From NCBI GenBank assembly GCA_027575765.1, contig JANBPT010000076.1, forward strand, positions 1 through 64,000: DNA of 64,000 bases, written 5' to 3'. Position 1 is the stretch's first letter. Every line of letters starts with the position of its first letter. The DNA comes from Tieghemiomyces parasiticus. Taxonomy: Eukaryota; Kickxellomycota; Dimargaritomycetes; Dimargaritales; Dimargaritaceae. The notes below the pieces were generated by a model that saw only the letters and a program-made list of their open reading frames with translations, made no database searches and was not told the DNA's origin. The position numbers and the translations under genes were made by a program. Below are positions 34,405-44,810 of this stretch, piece by piece.

Positions 34405-36165
34405 CCGGCGGTCGGGGGAGTCTTCCAGGTCGGCAACTACGGCGACCAGGACGGTGATATCGTCGGGTTTACCACCTTGGTGGTAGAACCCCTCCTGGAT
34501 TGCCCGGTTCTGAAACGGACTCGTAGTGAACCGGCTCTCTTCGCTCACGGCTCGAGCGCGTTGTGCGATGGCGGCACTGATGGTCTGCGGGTTGATGTGA
34601 CGAAGCGGGTCGCCTCGCAGCTTTGAGCTGGTGGCCGGCGTCGCGCCTGAACCTGGCGCGCCTATTGCACCACCCCCGGTCGTGGCTACGCTCGCCACGG
34701 CAGCGGCTGCGAGGCCCGTGGCCGATTTAAGGAAGGCCAGGGTGCGCGGGACAGGGTCGACGACCGGCTCGGCGGCAGTGACTAGTGATGGTGGTGAAGA
34801 CGTGGGTGGGGCTACATAGGGCACGTGCCTTTGGATCTCATCCAGGATATCTTCGTCAAATAGATTGTCAAACAGTCCGTCGGATGCCAGCAGGATAATG
34901 TCGCCCTTCTGCACTTTGACCGTGAACACCTGGGCGTCTTCGGGACGGTCCGCACAGCCCGTGCCGATCTGGTAGGGGAAATTGAACGAGTGCTGCTGCT
35001 CCTCGGTTCGGAATACAAACTCGCCGTGGCGGACGATGGCCAGGCCACAGTCGCCCAGGTTGGCCACACGGAGCTCATCATCACGCAGGATAGCCAAGCA
35101 CGCCGTGCTGGAGCCGCGGATTCCCTGTGGATGAGGTAGAGTGCGTATGGCAAGGATCAGTATATGGGCTAATTGGGTGTGGAATGTTGACGGAGGGGCG
35201 TGCCACGTGGGTAGCGGCCAAACAACAGGGAGGGGGGGTCAGAAGGCAAGTCACGGGCCGGACTGGTGTCGCACCACGTACGCCGCGGCTACTCTCCCTT
35301 TCCTTCCTTCATCCTCCAACACGGCGGCTGCACTGGCGACTGCGGCATGGCAGCTGACTGCCCAACTTACCTCGACGTAAGCATCCTCGAGCACCCGGGT
35401 GTAGCTTTTGCGCAGGATATCGACGGGATTGATATCGTAGTAGTGCACAAACTCATAGTCGTCAATATTTTCGTACTTTTCCACCTCGGTGTAGGCGTAG
35501 TGCATCAGTTTGCGTGAGAAGAGGGCCGGATTGGCGTGACGAACCCCTTCCCAACCGCCCACGCCATCGGCCACACCCAGCGAGTCGTGGCGGCAAAAGT
35601 AAGCGTCCTCCCCGCACCCGACGCTGACCATCTCGTCCTCAGCGAGGGCGGACAGAGGTGGACTGATCCGCGTACGCTGCTTGGTCTTGGGAATACCGTG
35701 GGCCCCGTGGGTGAATTGGTAGGAGGGCCGGCCGTCGCCCCCGACCTGCGAACCCGGGCTGTCTGGGCCGGCAAGCGCGTCAGGTAACCGGAGAGCCTCG
35801 GGGTGACCCGGGCGAACGAAGCTGGTGTGGTAGTAGCAGCGGCCGTCGTAGCTCAGGCCGTAGTCATCGGATCCGGCCTGAAGAGTCGGCTTGCAAAGGC
35901 GTGGGAGAGCACCCCACGGTCCGCGCCCCGAAGAAGAGGAGGAGGAGGAGGGTGGGGCAGGTGTGATGGCCGTGGTAGACGAGGCAGGACCGGCATGGGA
36001 GCCGGAGGCGGGCCCTGGTTCAGGGCTCGACGCAAAGCCAGCGAAGGTGCTGTGGTAGTGAACGGTTCGGCCGGATAGACGGAAGTGGGGGCGGCGGCCG
36101 TGGAGGTTCCAGTGGTGGTGGAGCGCACGGCGCGGGGCGTGTGCAACTCGGCCGAAATGACGCAT
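34402..36165 (-). CDS. PTC7: mitochondrial PP2C-type protein phosphatase Ptc7
   Basis: Two exons: 35371-36165 and 34402-35124 (donor GTAAGT, acceptor CATCCACAG, phase 0), 505 residues. The N-terminus is rich in Arg and His with few acids (MRHFGRVAHAPRR), as expected of a mitochondrial presequence. PP2C motifs follow in order: GEDAYF and GVADGVGGWEG (metal-binding Asp), ALFSRKLM, then GSSTACLAIL and VANLGDCG, then LLASDGLFDNLFDED, and GKPDDITVLVA near the end. These match Ptc7/PPTC7, the phosphatase that controls coenzyme Q biosynthesis and mitochondrial proteins. Odd points: about 75 residues of Ala, Thr, Gly and Pro-rich sequence are inserted between the LFDED motif and the C-terminal metal-site motif, and another low-complexity Ser/Pro stretch lies near residue 60-85. 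Yeast Ptc7 is 343 residues, so this one is long mainly through inserts. Confidence 0.9.
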
Positions 36166-37989
36166 TGAGATGGGATAAAGTGGTAAGTGGCGGGCGAAGT
36201 CCTCTGGGGAACGGTCAAGTCTGGTAAGCTTGGAGTGGGAGAGAGAGCAACGGAGTATGCTCCGCCAATTGACAAATGGGAGAGCGAGACAATAGAAAAC
36301 GGGAGGCGTGGAGGATGCGGTCTCAACAGGTTGTGACAATGTTGTGTGAGAGAGGGGTGGGCGCTAGCGGGACATACGCAGGGAATGTGGGGCGGGTCAG
36401 ACTGCGGTCAGGAGTAAGCAAGGCGCGGACTAGCGGCATACCACAGCTGGCAGAGAAGAAACTAGTGGAGCGGCTTAGGCGGCAAATGAAATGGCGAAAC
36501 TGCAGGGTACCAGAGTGAGGTCCGCTTCAGAGTGCGGGCACGAGGTACGGTTCGATGAGAGCCGGTGGGGAGTGGCTCGCCGGCACGCGACGTAGCAGCA
36601 AGAGGAGTCGGGGCCACGTAACAAGGAGAGAACGCTCGATGGCGGAAGGAGGCATGTATGGGCACACAGCAGCAAGAGCGACACGGATAATCCTACGGTC
36701 GTGGGCAAAGGGCAATAGCTGTGCTCAATAGAGGTTTGGAAAGCAACCCCGCTATAATACTGGTGGCACTGGGAAAGGAGCCTGGCTAACAAAGTGCTAA
36801 CGGACCCGAATACGACAGCGCTAAATGGCCGAAGGAGACAACTGTGTCCCTCGAATGGTCCGGGAGTCCGTAAAGACGTTAGAATGGAAGAGCGTGGTGA
36901 GGTGGTGTCGAAGAGCGGTATTGCAGGCAACTGAAGCGGCGTAAAGGAATGGGGGCGTGGAGAACTGGAAGGCCCGAAGAGCGCCAGGCGGCTGAAGAAA
37001 TGGAGCCAGGAGTTAGGTACGGCCCTCAGCAGGGTTGGCCACCGACCACACCGGGAGCCTTGCTGCAGTAGAATATAGTGACTGGGTGGAAAAATATAAA
37101 AATAAAAATCTTCGAGGTGAAAAAGTCCCGTGGAATTAATACAGGTCACCGTCTCGTGGCGCAAGAAAGATTGGACTGTAAGAGTTGTGTTTGCGCGGAG
37201 CAAAGGGTATTCGATCAAGCCCGAGAGAAATTAGTTCAACCAATCGAGGCCCGGCGATGGGCGGAGTTCTTTACTAGGGGAGTCTGCAGATTGGACGTTG
37301 GACTGCTGGGGGGTTGCCTGCACGTTTGAACCCACCAGATTGGCAAGCGACGGGTGTGGCTTCCCTTGCGAACAGGGCCTATTCGTCAGTGTGCACTGAG
37401 AGATTAAACTAAAGGGGTCAAGCACATCGCTTGCCCGGCCTTTAACCTTAACCATCATTCAAGGCTAGGGCCCTTTACACCGTACACGCGCATTCCAAGT
37501 CCTGCCCACGTTTCCTACAAAACGCAACAGCTCGTCTGGCGCGTCACTAGACACCGGTGTTTGTGAGCCTTCCAAGCAGCCATAGTGTATCGTTGCAACC
37601 GCCACCAAACTTCCTGTGGCCACAAGTCCTCGATATACACTGTTGCTCAAGCCTGGCCATTGGCCCGAGTCGACTGTGCTCGGCTAGGTCGCTATCCAAA
37701 GATCTCCATACGATGACGGCCCCCGGAAGTTCGGGGCCCGCCGGGTTCCGACCTCCCTTGGCCGCATAGCCTTACGCCAAGTATGGCATCTGGGGCACTA
37801 CCCCACGGCTTCTCCACCTCCACACACACACCCTCCCTACTGAGCTATCGCTTCCCGTACTTTTACGCCTGTCCCTGCCCACACCATCCGATCACACTGC
37901 CTACGGGCATATTGTGCTCGCTTCTCGCCAATAACTAGCTATCATCAGTAGACTATTTGCCTACCTCAACCCCACTGGTTCATGTTCAC
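36166..37989. other. intergenic, no gene seen
   Basis: Upstream region of PTC7. Its minus strand is pyrimidine-rich, which leaves a 247-codon frame open at 36475-37218 with no domain. Nothing else recognised. Confidence 0.45.
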
Positions 37990-38350
37990 CTCCTCCACAG
38001 GCTACGTTCTTTATTCCCTCTTCCTATAGTCATTTACACCTCTGTAGTGACGTCCTTCCACCAACCTTTCTTACCTACTAGACGTCGCCATCCTGACAGG
38101 CGCCTCTACCTCCTATTCCTTAGGGCTTCAATCAAATGGCATTGCCTTCTTGATTCGGCAGTATCTTTCGCCGCTTACTTATTCCGCCCCAACATTAGCC
38201 TTATCACGCACCGTCGTCCCTCGGTTCCTTCTAGCCTAAGCGGTAGCCGCTACGAAGGATACAAACTAGCCTTCAAGTATAATAGGCCCTCCACGTCGCC
38301 ACTCAATAACCGTCATGTACGAAAATATCAACAGCTCCCCCTTCATGAAC
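37990..38350 (+). repeat. diverged direct repeat, copy B
   Basis: Partner of 1690-2030 in the same orientation (see that entry). A 133-codon frame crosses it (37957-38358) but the frame is not preserved in copy A, so it is not called as a gene. It lies about 480 bases left of inverted-repeat copy 2, on the side of the secreted-protein promoter, whereas copy A lies on the opposite side of inverted-repeat copy 1. Confidence 0.6.
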
Positions 38351-40045
38351 CTTTCTAGTAAGCTTTGAATCATTTAGTCGGTATTTTTCCGACTTTTTTT
38401 TCTGAGGTTCCTCTCGACAGTTTTTATTCACGACAAGATCCGACTTCCGGCCTCATTCCTAACTTTGGATGAACATGCGTTACAGTGCTACTCAACCGAT
38501 GGTACCAGTATGAGGCCTGTCGTCTCAAACTTCTCTTCGTGCCGATATTATAGGTTAAAGACCGTCAACTCGCCACATTCGGTGCGTATAAGGACTGTCT
38601 TACTCAAGGGTGCAAATCCATGCAATGTGACTGGTATTGGTTGGCAGAAAAGGATGGGGGCGGTGCGCCTATCCAGTTTCCTTCTTCTCGAGCGATCAGC
38701 CTCCTCGACGCCTTCTCTGCTCCTCTCTAGCTTATATCAGCAGGATTAGCGCCTAAATAAAGTTTGCCTGTGGATCCGCTCATACACTTCGAAACTAATA
38801 GATTTCTCACAATATGGGCTAACGTTATACCTTATCACCGCCGCCTTCAGTGGGGGACTCTACTCCACCCGTCGTAGTTGCTTGCCCATAACACTGGGTT
38901 GATCGACCTTCCACCGTTCACACAGGATGTATTATAAGTATTCACAACGATCAGGTACAAAATGTACCCCTTGCCAGCTGTTATGCCGGTGTTCATTTAT
39001 TATATTGAGATGATCAACTTTCGATGGTATGGCGGGGTGGTCAAGGCGCAAAGCGAGTATACTCTCGCTACCGGACCATCGATTCGAATGGCGTATCCAC
39101 AAGTAGCGTCCACGTTCACCGTACACCTACCGTGGGTCGATATATTGGCTAGCCGTACGGTATTGCGAGGAAGCGCAGCATTTTAGTAAACTGGTACCCA
39201 GGGCTGTCGGGAGACCGGGAACAATGCGGTGGTGAGAGGAACCCCTCGCTGTGCATAATATGCGCCCACGGCCTAGAATATGGCGCCCATATGATCATCA
39301 AACTTACCGGGATAGAGGGAAACATAGTAGAGGGGAGTGACAAACTAACCGATCCTGTCGATCAAGGTTTCTGGTATTAGACCGGTCTCCAGGGATGTTA
39401 ATCCGAGGAGGCGAAGCCGATGGCCGAGCAATTCTCCATTACCTCCGCCCCCCTTGCGTCCCATTAGGTTTAGCTCAACTTTGCCCAACCTCTACTTCCC
39501 CGCGTGAATGCTGGACGTTCCGTTCTTAATCTATTATGTGGTGAATCAACCAACCAGTCCAGCATCTACCGTTATGTCAATTTATTCCGCTTGTCAGGGG
39601 CATCTGTGGCCCTCGACCAATGATCTTCGCCTGATCAATCGACTAAGGCAGGGTGTACTTTGCAGATCGAAGCAGCGAAGTGGAGAAGGACAGCCCTACG
39701 AAACTGACAGTGGTAAGACCGTACAGAGGGTTGGGCCAGGTCGAGGGGCGACCAGACCCCGTGCTGGCCTGCGTGGGACAGGGTCCCAATGCCTACCTCA
39801 CCCGGTCGCTTATAACGTCCGCCCTCGCTCGCGTCCATTAGCTGTGTTACTTAGCACTTACCCAACCGGCCAGCTTCTTCCTGTACCCATAGCCCTACAG
39901 TTCTTACCACTACACGTTAGAAGCGGCCGCTCAAACCCACTGGTTCCCTCGTTCGCTCCGTTCCATTCTCTCTCCATCTCTCTCGGCTCACATCCCCTAT
40001 CGCTGATATTCATTGCACTCTCCTCTCCCAGGGACCTTGACAACA

Positions 40046-40513
40046 ATGCGTGCAAACAAAACCTACCTCACCGCCAAAGTCTTATGGGGAATGCTGGCGT
40101 GCTTCAACCTGGGCAGCGAGGCCCAACCCGTCAGCGGTATTGCCGCGGATAACCATCGCCTTGGCCACCGTAGTATTGCTGATTTAAGCTACTCGCCCAA
40201 CGGTGTCGTCCACCACCGTCGTCACCGGCCCGTGGAGGTTAAGAAACGCGCTGCAAACAAAAAGGGCAACAGCGAAAAAAAGAAAACAAACAAGCATAAC
40301 GACGACAGCAGCGATGACAGCAGCGACGACGACGGCGATTCGAATCCCGGCCCTTACGGTGATAATAACGCGCTCGAGAAGATTAATCAAGCCCAGAAGG
40401 GGTATCCCTTATCGCTTCAGGATGTAGAAGAAGACAATAAGATCAATCATTCACCTGTTCGCATCGACATGGGAGGCGGTTCATCTGACGATGATGATCA
40501 TTCTACAGACTAG
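40046..40513 (+). CDS. small secreted protein with charged core, copy 2
   Basis: 155 residues from the first ATG, same length as the copy at 3120-3587. It has a signal peptide (residues 1-26, ending in FNLGSEA), a changed segment 27-41, the invariant core 42-114 (basic patches, Asp/Ser run, NPGP), a different segment 115-140 and the same Gly/Asp-rich end. Thr9 and Lys11 weaken the hydrophobic core of the signal peptide compared with copy 1, so secretion efficiency may differ (inference). Within codons 2-41 I count 18 amino-acid changes against about six silent changes, while the flanking leader DNA is nearly unchanged. Function unknown. Confidence 0.65.
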   Translation: MRANKTYLTAKVLWGMLACFNLGSEAQPVSGIAADNHRLGHRSIADLSYSPNGVVHHRRHRPVEVKKRAANKKGNSEKKKTNKHNDDSSDDSSDDDGDSNPGPYGDNNALEKINQAQKGYPLSLQDVEEDNKINHSPVRIDMGGGSSDDDDHSTD

Positions 40514-40531
40514 TCTAGTGTGGCACATCCA

Positions 40532-40963
40532 TCAATCGGTACGTAGTTGGAGTAGTTGAACCCTCCTGCCGTCTGGCCACGTTATTTCGATGCTGTCTGC
40601 ATTATCTGTGATCCATTTGTATTCGTGGTGGACAATAAACGCGTCAACACCCGTAGCTACTGATTGTACCACAGCCTTGTGAATGCGCCTCATGGGTACC
40701 CGCCTAAAGCTATGGCTAGCAAGGTCGACCTCCCAGCGAGCACCTCTTGACCGTCCTGTGAGGCAACGTCCAATGTCTGGGTGATTTAAGCATGGCTGGG
40801 TTGGCACTGGCGCAGCGTCAGGGCATCGTGGAGGACCGACGCTAACGACTGGCTCCTGGAGGTGGGCCCGAGTCAGATAGCTAGGGTCAATAGCATTCAG
40901 TAGAGCGTCGCTGACCTTGGCAAGCCCTCCAAGCCACCAGTCATGAAGGGTACCCGTCGACAA
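40532..40963 (-). CDS. conserved open frame in inverted repeat, copy 2
   Basis: Mirror of 2670-3101 with one residue changed (Ala for Gly in the C-terminal third). It also lacks an in-frame ATG and has a candidate acceptor (CTATCAG) just before the frame. It ends 20 bases from the end of the secreted-protein gene, convergent. Possible terminal exon; no domain recognised. Confidence 0.4.
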   Translation of the reverse strand: MSTGTLHDWWLGGLAKVSDALLNAIDPSYLTRAHLQEPVVSVGPPRCPDAAPVPTQPCLNHPDIGRCLTGRSRGARWEVDLASHSFRRVPMRRIHKAVVQSVATGVDAFIVHHEYKWITDNADSIEITWPDGRRVQLLQLRTD

Positions 40964-41483
40964 GGCTGATAGTCGGTGGCGTTTAGGGGCGTCCCATTAT
41001 CGTCAACCCTCTACCCCTACCAGTCCCCCTACACACGGGAGACCCATGTAACGACAAGAGAGGGTGCGAGAGAAGGCCTGGCGGCTGACCCTCCCAAGCT
41101 GTCGCCTCATACCGTCTACTATGTGACCAAGCCTGGGAGCCTACTGAGAGGCGGGGCCCGCATGGAATCGGGTTAGCTACGTATAAATCTTGGTGCAGGA
41201 AGGAGAAGAGGGGCTAGTTCCGACCGGGAAAAGCAAGCGTATCGCACCGTGGACTAGTAGTCTCGGGGATACAGAGTATATTTAAGGACCCGTGCATTTA
41301 AGTCCAGTAGGCGCGGATAGACTGGACCACCGGGGAAATAGATCTAGGAATGGCAAATAAGTGCGTTTGTAAGCTTTATAGCGAGGGTCTGACCAAGAAT
41401 AGGATCGTTCCACGGGGCTATTTGGCGCATTGGACACACCGTGGCTTTACCATGGGGTATGAAGCACATGAACCTTTAGTTTC

Positions 41484-42330
41484 TTCATCCGCGTGGTTTT
41501 TTTTGTAGATATTCGCAGGCATATGGATAATAGATTGTAACCAAGGCGGCCCCCCAAGAGGCCTTCCCTTCCAAGAAGACCGCCTCTCTTTAGGTCCGAC
41601 CTTCCTGATGGAAGATGGACGCCTCCACAATCAATCAGGCGCCTTCCATTAAAACTAAGAAGGAGGCGGCCTTCAGATTAGAGAAGGAAACTTGACCTGA
41701 TTTGGCGACCTCACTTTTTATAATTGAGGTCGTTAATTGCAGCGCCTAAGATACACCAAACGGTTTCGCGTCATCACCTTAACCACCCATATTTAAAGGC
41801 GGCAAACCAGCCATAACCGCTTATTTCATCAAGTGTGTAATAAATGTCTGTATTAACTTTCTAACTGGCTTGCTCGCCTGCGATCCTCCCTCGGTCTTTA
41901 CTAGTTGCCCTCTCCCCTCGGGACACACACCCCGTCACAAGATACCTCTAGGAAGCATAATCAGTCGGCTCCATCCCACTTCAGACCTACTATAAGCGGT
42001 CACAAACATCCCAGGGACAGATTTAGTGTCACATATACGGGCGACTTAATAAAATTGGGGATATCAAAGTTTGAGGTCTTATACAATGACGCTATGGATG
42101 AAATCTAGAGATATCTTAGGCGAGGGGTCGAATGGTATAAACCATTCCAGGATTGGACTATTTCTCACTTCACAACTTGCGTTTTTGCCTCTCTATCATG
42201 TCAACTTCCGAAATTCCATCCCCGTCCCATCCCAATTTACCAAGCGTGATGTGTAGGTGCTCATTTTTAATTCTTATTCCAAGGGCCGCTAAACAGATTA
42301 CATTATACCCAAACTGTCTTTTCTACAGGG
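41484..42330. other. repeat-like, palindrome-rich DNA upstream of the mariner remnant
   Basis: 41570-41680 contains an imperfect inverted arrangement: GAAGACCGCCTC near 41573 pairs with GAGGCGGCCTTC near 41663, with a second nested pair (GATGGAAG... and ...CTTCCATT). 41707-41731 is a perfect 7-bp stem (GACCTCA/TGAGGTC) with an 11-base AT loop. This looks like a MITE-type fragment or the decayed end of a transposon. No gene seen. Confidence 0.45.
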
Positions 42331-43165
42331 CCTGACTGCCCCCAGCCGTGCCACCGTCTACAGGTGGCCAGCTCACCTATGTACCAGTCACTGCTCCTTT
42401 GAAGATGAGGCTTGGTTAGGCCACCCATCGGATGACATTGGCAAACCTAATGGAACTGTATTTCTGGAACTGTTGGAGGGCGACTTTCAACTGATTGCTG
42501 AACAACTAGCCCATGCCTTTCACGTGTCCCCTAATATTATGCGCAGGGACCCAGGGGTGTGTAGCTACCTCAACCGCTGGGTTCCCCATGACCTCATCGA
42601 CGACCAGTGCCACCAGCGGGTACGTTTTACTATCGAGTTCCTGGAGAAATTTGACGGGGCCGGTGACTACCTGCTGGGCTCTATCGTCAGAGAGGAGGAG
42701 ACCTGGGTGTACCGTTGAGATCCCCCCTGCTGGCTCTAGTCACTGGAAATGACGCCCTAATGGTGGCCCTGTCCAAACTGAGACCCACTGAGGCTATGCC
42801 ACACCCAAGGTGATGCCAACCGTTGTTTTTCACCAGGTGGGGCCTATTACGCCTGAGTACCAAGCCTTCATGTGTCAAGGTCTCCACCAAACTCGCTGTA
42901 GAGTACGGGCTGAAGCCAATGGTCCAGGCTTGGGTGGAAGCACATGGAAGTCTAGATCATTACCTTCTATAGAAATACCATGACGATGCACCACAACATC
43001 ATGTTGCAGCTTCTTAGACCTACCATTCCGCCTCTAAACTCAAACGTCTTTTGGCCCCACCCTATAGTCCAGTGGGCCTGGCCCCCTGCAACTTCTGACT
43101 GTTCAGGAATATCAAACAGCGGTTGAGGAGTAAACAATTGACCACACTGGAGGCAAGCTGTGGAT
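42331..43165 (+). pseudogene. decayed mariner-family transposase
   Basis: Translating from about 42335 gives a mariner helix-turn-helix region (SRATVYRW...FEDEAWLGHPSDD), then the second helix-turn-helix block and RWVPHDLIDDQ, equivalent to the WVPHxL linker of mariner transposases, and then EEETWVYR where the first catalytic Asp motif (xGDEKW) belongs. The frame stops at 42716-42718. Beyond it, in shifted frames, are remnants of the C-terminal part: PPYSPVGLAPCNF (normally PPYSPDLAP, the third catalytic Asp) near 43050-43095 and RNIKQRLRSKQLTTLEA to about 43155. The first catalytic Asp is Glu, the third is missing and frames are broken, so it is inactive. Terminal inverted repeats were not found. 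Confidence 0.8.
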
Positions 43166-43585
43166 ACTTGGTAATCGGAGTTAGCTATGCTCCGGTCAAA
43201 TGACCTTAGAGCCTGTTATGATAGCTTTATAGCAAAAACTCGCTGCGCGGTACAGAGTAGTGTCAATTATTATAAATATCCATCATTTAGATTTGAATGT
43301 CTCAGAATTTATTGCACCATCTATGCACAAGATAATGTTTTTTTAAGAGATATCGATTTACCATACAGGCTGTAATGCCGAGTCGGTAAAGACCGATAAC
43401 AGAAGTAGCATGATAGGGGCAAAGAAGGATACCAGCCATGATGTACCGTGTGTTGGTTTAACTTTTATTGATGCAACACGGACAAGGACGATGGAGAGAA
43501 ATAATGGAGTACAAGTCAGAAAAGGGTCCAAGATCAGTTCGAACGGAATGGCTCACAGTACACTAGTTAGTACCCTGAGCCCCAT
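43166..43585. other. AT-rich DNA after the mariner remnant
   Basis: 43180-43380 is AT-rich and may be the 3' end of the transposon. No gene seen. Confidence 0.45.
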
Positions 43586-44810
43586 CTACAACACCTCCCG
43601 GAGCGTATGTCGTATCCTTTTCAGGCCATGTAGGAATCCTTCGTCGCGACCCTGGCCGGGACACCAGGATGCGTTCGCAAAATCGACGATTCGTAGATCA
43701 TAAAGCATGCGATCATTGGCGTCCTCACTCTCGTCGTCGTCCTCGTCCATATCTTCGTCACTGTTACCCCGATTGCCTTCCCGTTCGACTTCGCGGCCAT
43801 CCTGTCTGGCGACCTCGGAAACATCGTAATTACCTACTGGTGGCGTCTGGTAAGCCAGTGGTCGGGAGTCCAACTCGCTATCGGACCCGTCCTCGCTCTC
43901 TTCGGCCAGAACGCGGTCCCGTCGCTCGGCATCGCCCTCATAAATAAAGAGCAAGGAACTATCGTACAACCGGACCTCCTCGGCCTCAACCATCTGTGAC
44001 ATTTCCTTGAGGACTAAGTTATACTCCTTAATGAGGAACTCGCGGTATTCAGGTTTCATGGAAGTGGGGAGGAACACCCGAAGCCCATCGAGCAGCCGCT
44101 GGCTCTCATCTGTTGTGTCGTGAGCCCCTAGGTTGACGTCTACGAGGGCTTGGGCTCGCTCATCGTATATCTGATGCAGATTGATAAATTGAGCAGGAGG
44201 GATTACATAAATGACCGTTTAGGACCAGGGAAATAGGAATAGCAACGTCTATCACTACTGCGAGCGACAAACAAGCCGGGGATTTGGGCCACGCTCTTAC
44301 CTTGATACCGTTCGGGTGAAGTCCTGTGCGCACCATCCCGGCCTCCGCCGTCCCGAGCTCCATCTGGGGACGGGTGGCCAACTTGATGTCCATAACGCAG
44401 GGCTTGGAGAATCCGTAGAGCAGATTCTCGATACAGACCGCATTCTGGAGTGGTACGCTGTGCACAGGCCGGTCAGCCGGCGCAGCTAAGGCGCTCTCTA
44501 CGGCGGCCGTAGCGTGCGCAGCCAGGTCGATGGTATCAGACCCCGCCTGGGGTGACGGGTCCTCGCTCAAGTTAAGCATACCAAAGTAGTGTGGAAGGAA
44601 GAGCTGGAAGCTGGGGTGGGCCACGGTCTCTTCGTAAAAGTCACGCTCATTCTCATTGCAGGGCTTGATGAGGAGCTCGCCGCCCTCGATGGTCATGACG
44701 CCCTCCTCGTCCGGATCGACCTGACCGGGGCCGGCAATGGCAGGGCGCGGGACGGAATCCGGTGGGGCCTCGCCGCTCTGCAATGGCAGTTGGATTTGTA
44801 ATTCGGTCAT
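43586..44810 (-). CDS. inositol polyphosphate kinase family protein (IPMK/Arg82-like)
   Basis: Two exons: 44301-44810 and 43586-44170 (donor GTAAGA, acceptor GCATCAG, phase 0), 364 residues. Family landmarks in order: GELLIKPC (44-51), FYE and FLPHYFG, then KPCVMDIKLATR (136-147), the PxxxDxKxG inositol-binding signature, then GIKIYD, an SSLLFIYEG block and IVDFAN...DEGFLHGL near the end, equivalent to IDFAHT...DEGYxxGL. Such kinases phosphorylate InsP3 to InsP5. Odd points: the Gly of PxxxDxKxG is Ala145, the His of DFAH is Asn, the loop after the signature is short, and about 60 acidic residues are inserted before the DFA motif. The Asp residues of both motifs are kept, so it may still be active. 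IPMK versus another subfamily is not resolved. Confidence 0.78.

Larger units (their letters stand above)
38828..41483 (-). repeat. 2.65 kb inverted repeat, copy 2
   Basis: Reverse complement of 2146-4805. Edges are more diverged than the centre. Carries the second small secreted protein (40046-40513, +) and the 143-codon frame (40532-40963, -). The two repeat copies are separated by 34 kb of ordinary genes. Confidence 0.9.

Noticed and set aside
36475..37218. 247-codon minus-strand frame upstream of PTC7
   Set aside because: Pyrimidine-rich leader DNA lacks stop codons; the translation is Ser/Leu/Pro-rich with no domain, and no ordered segment.
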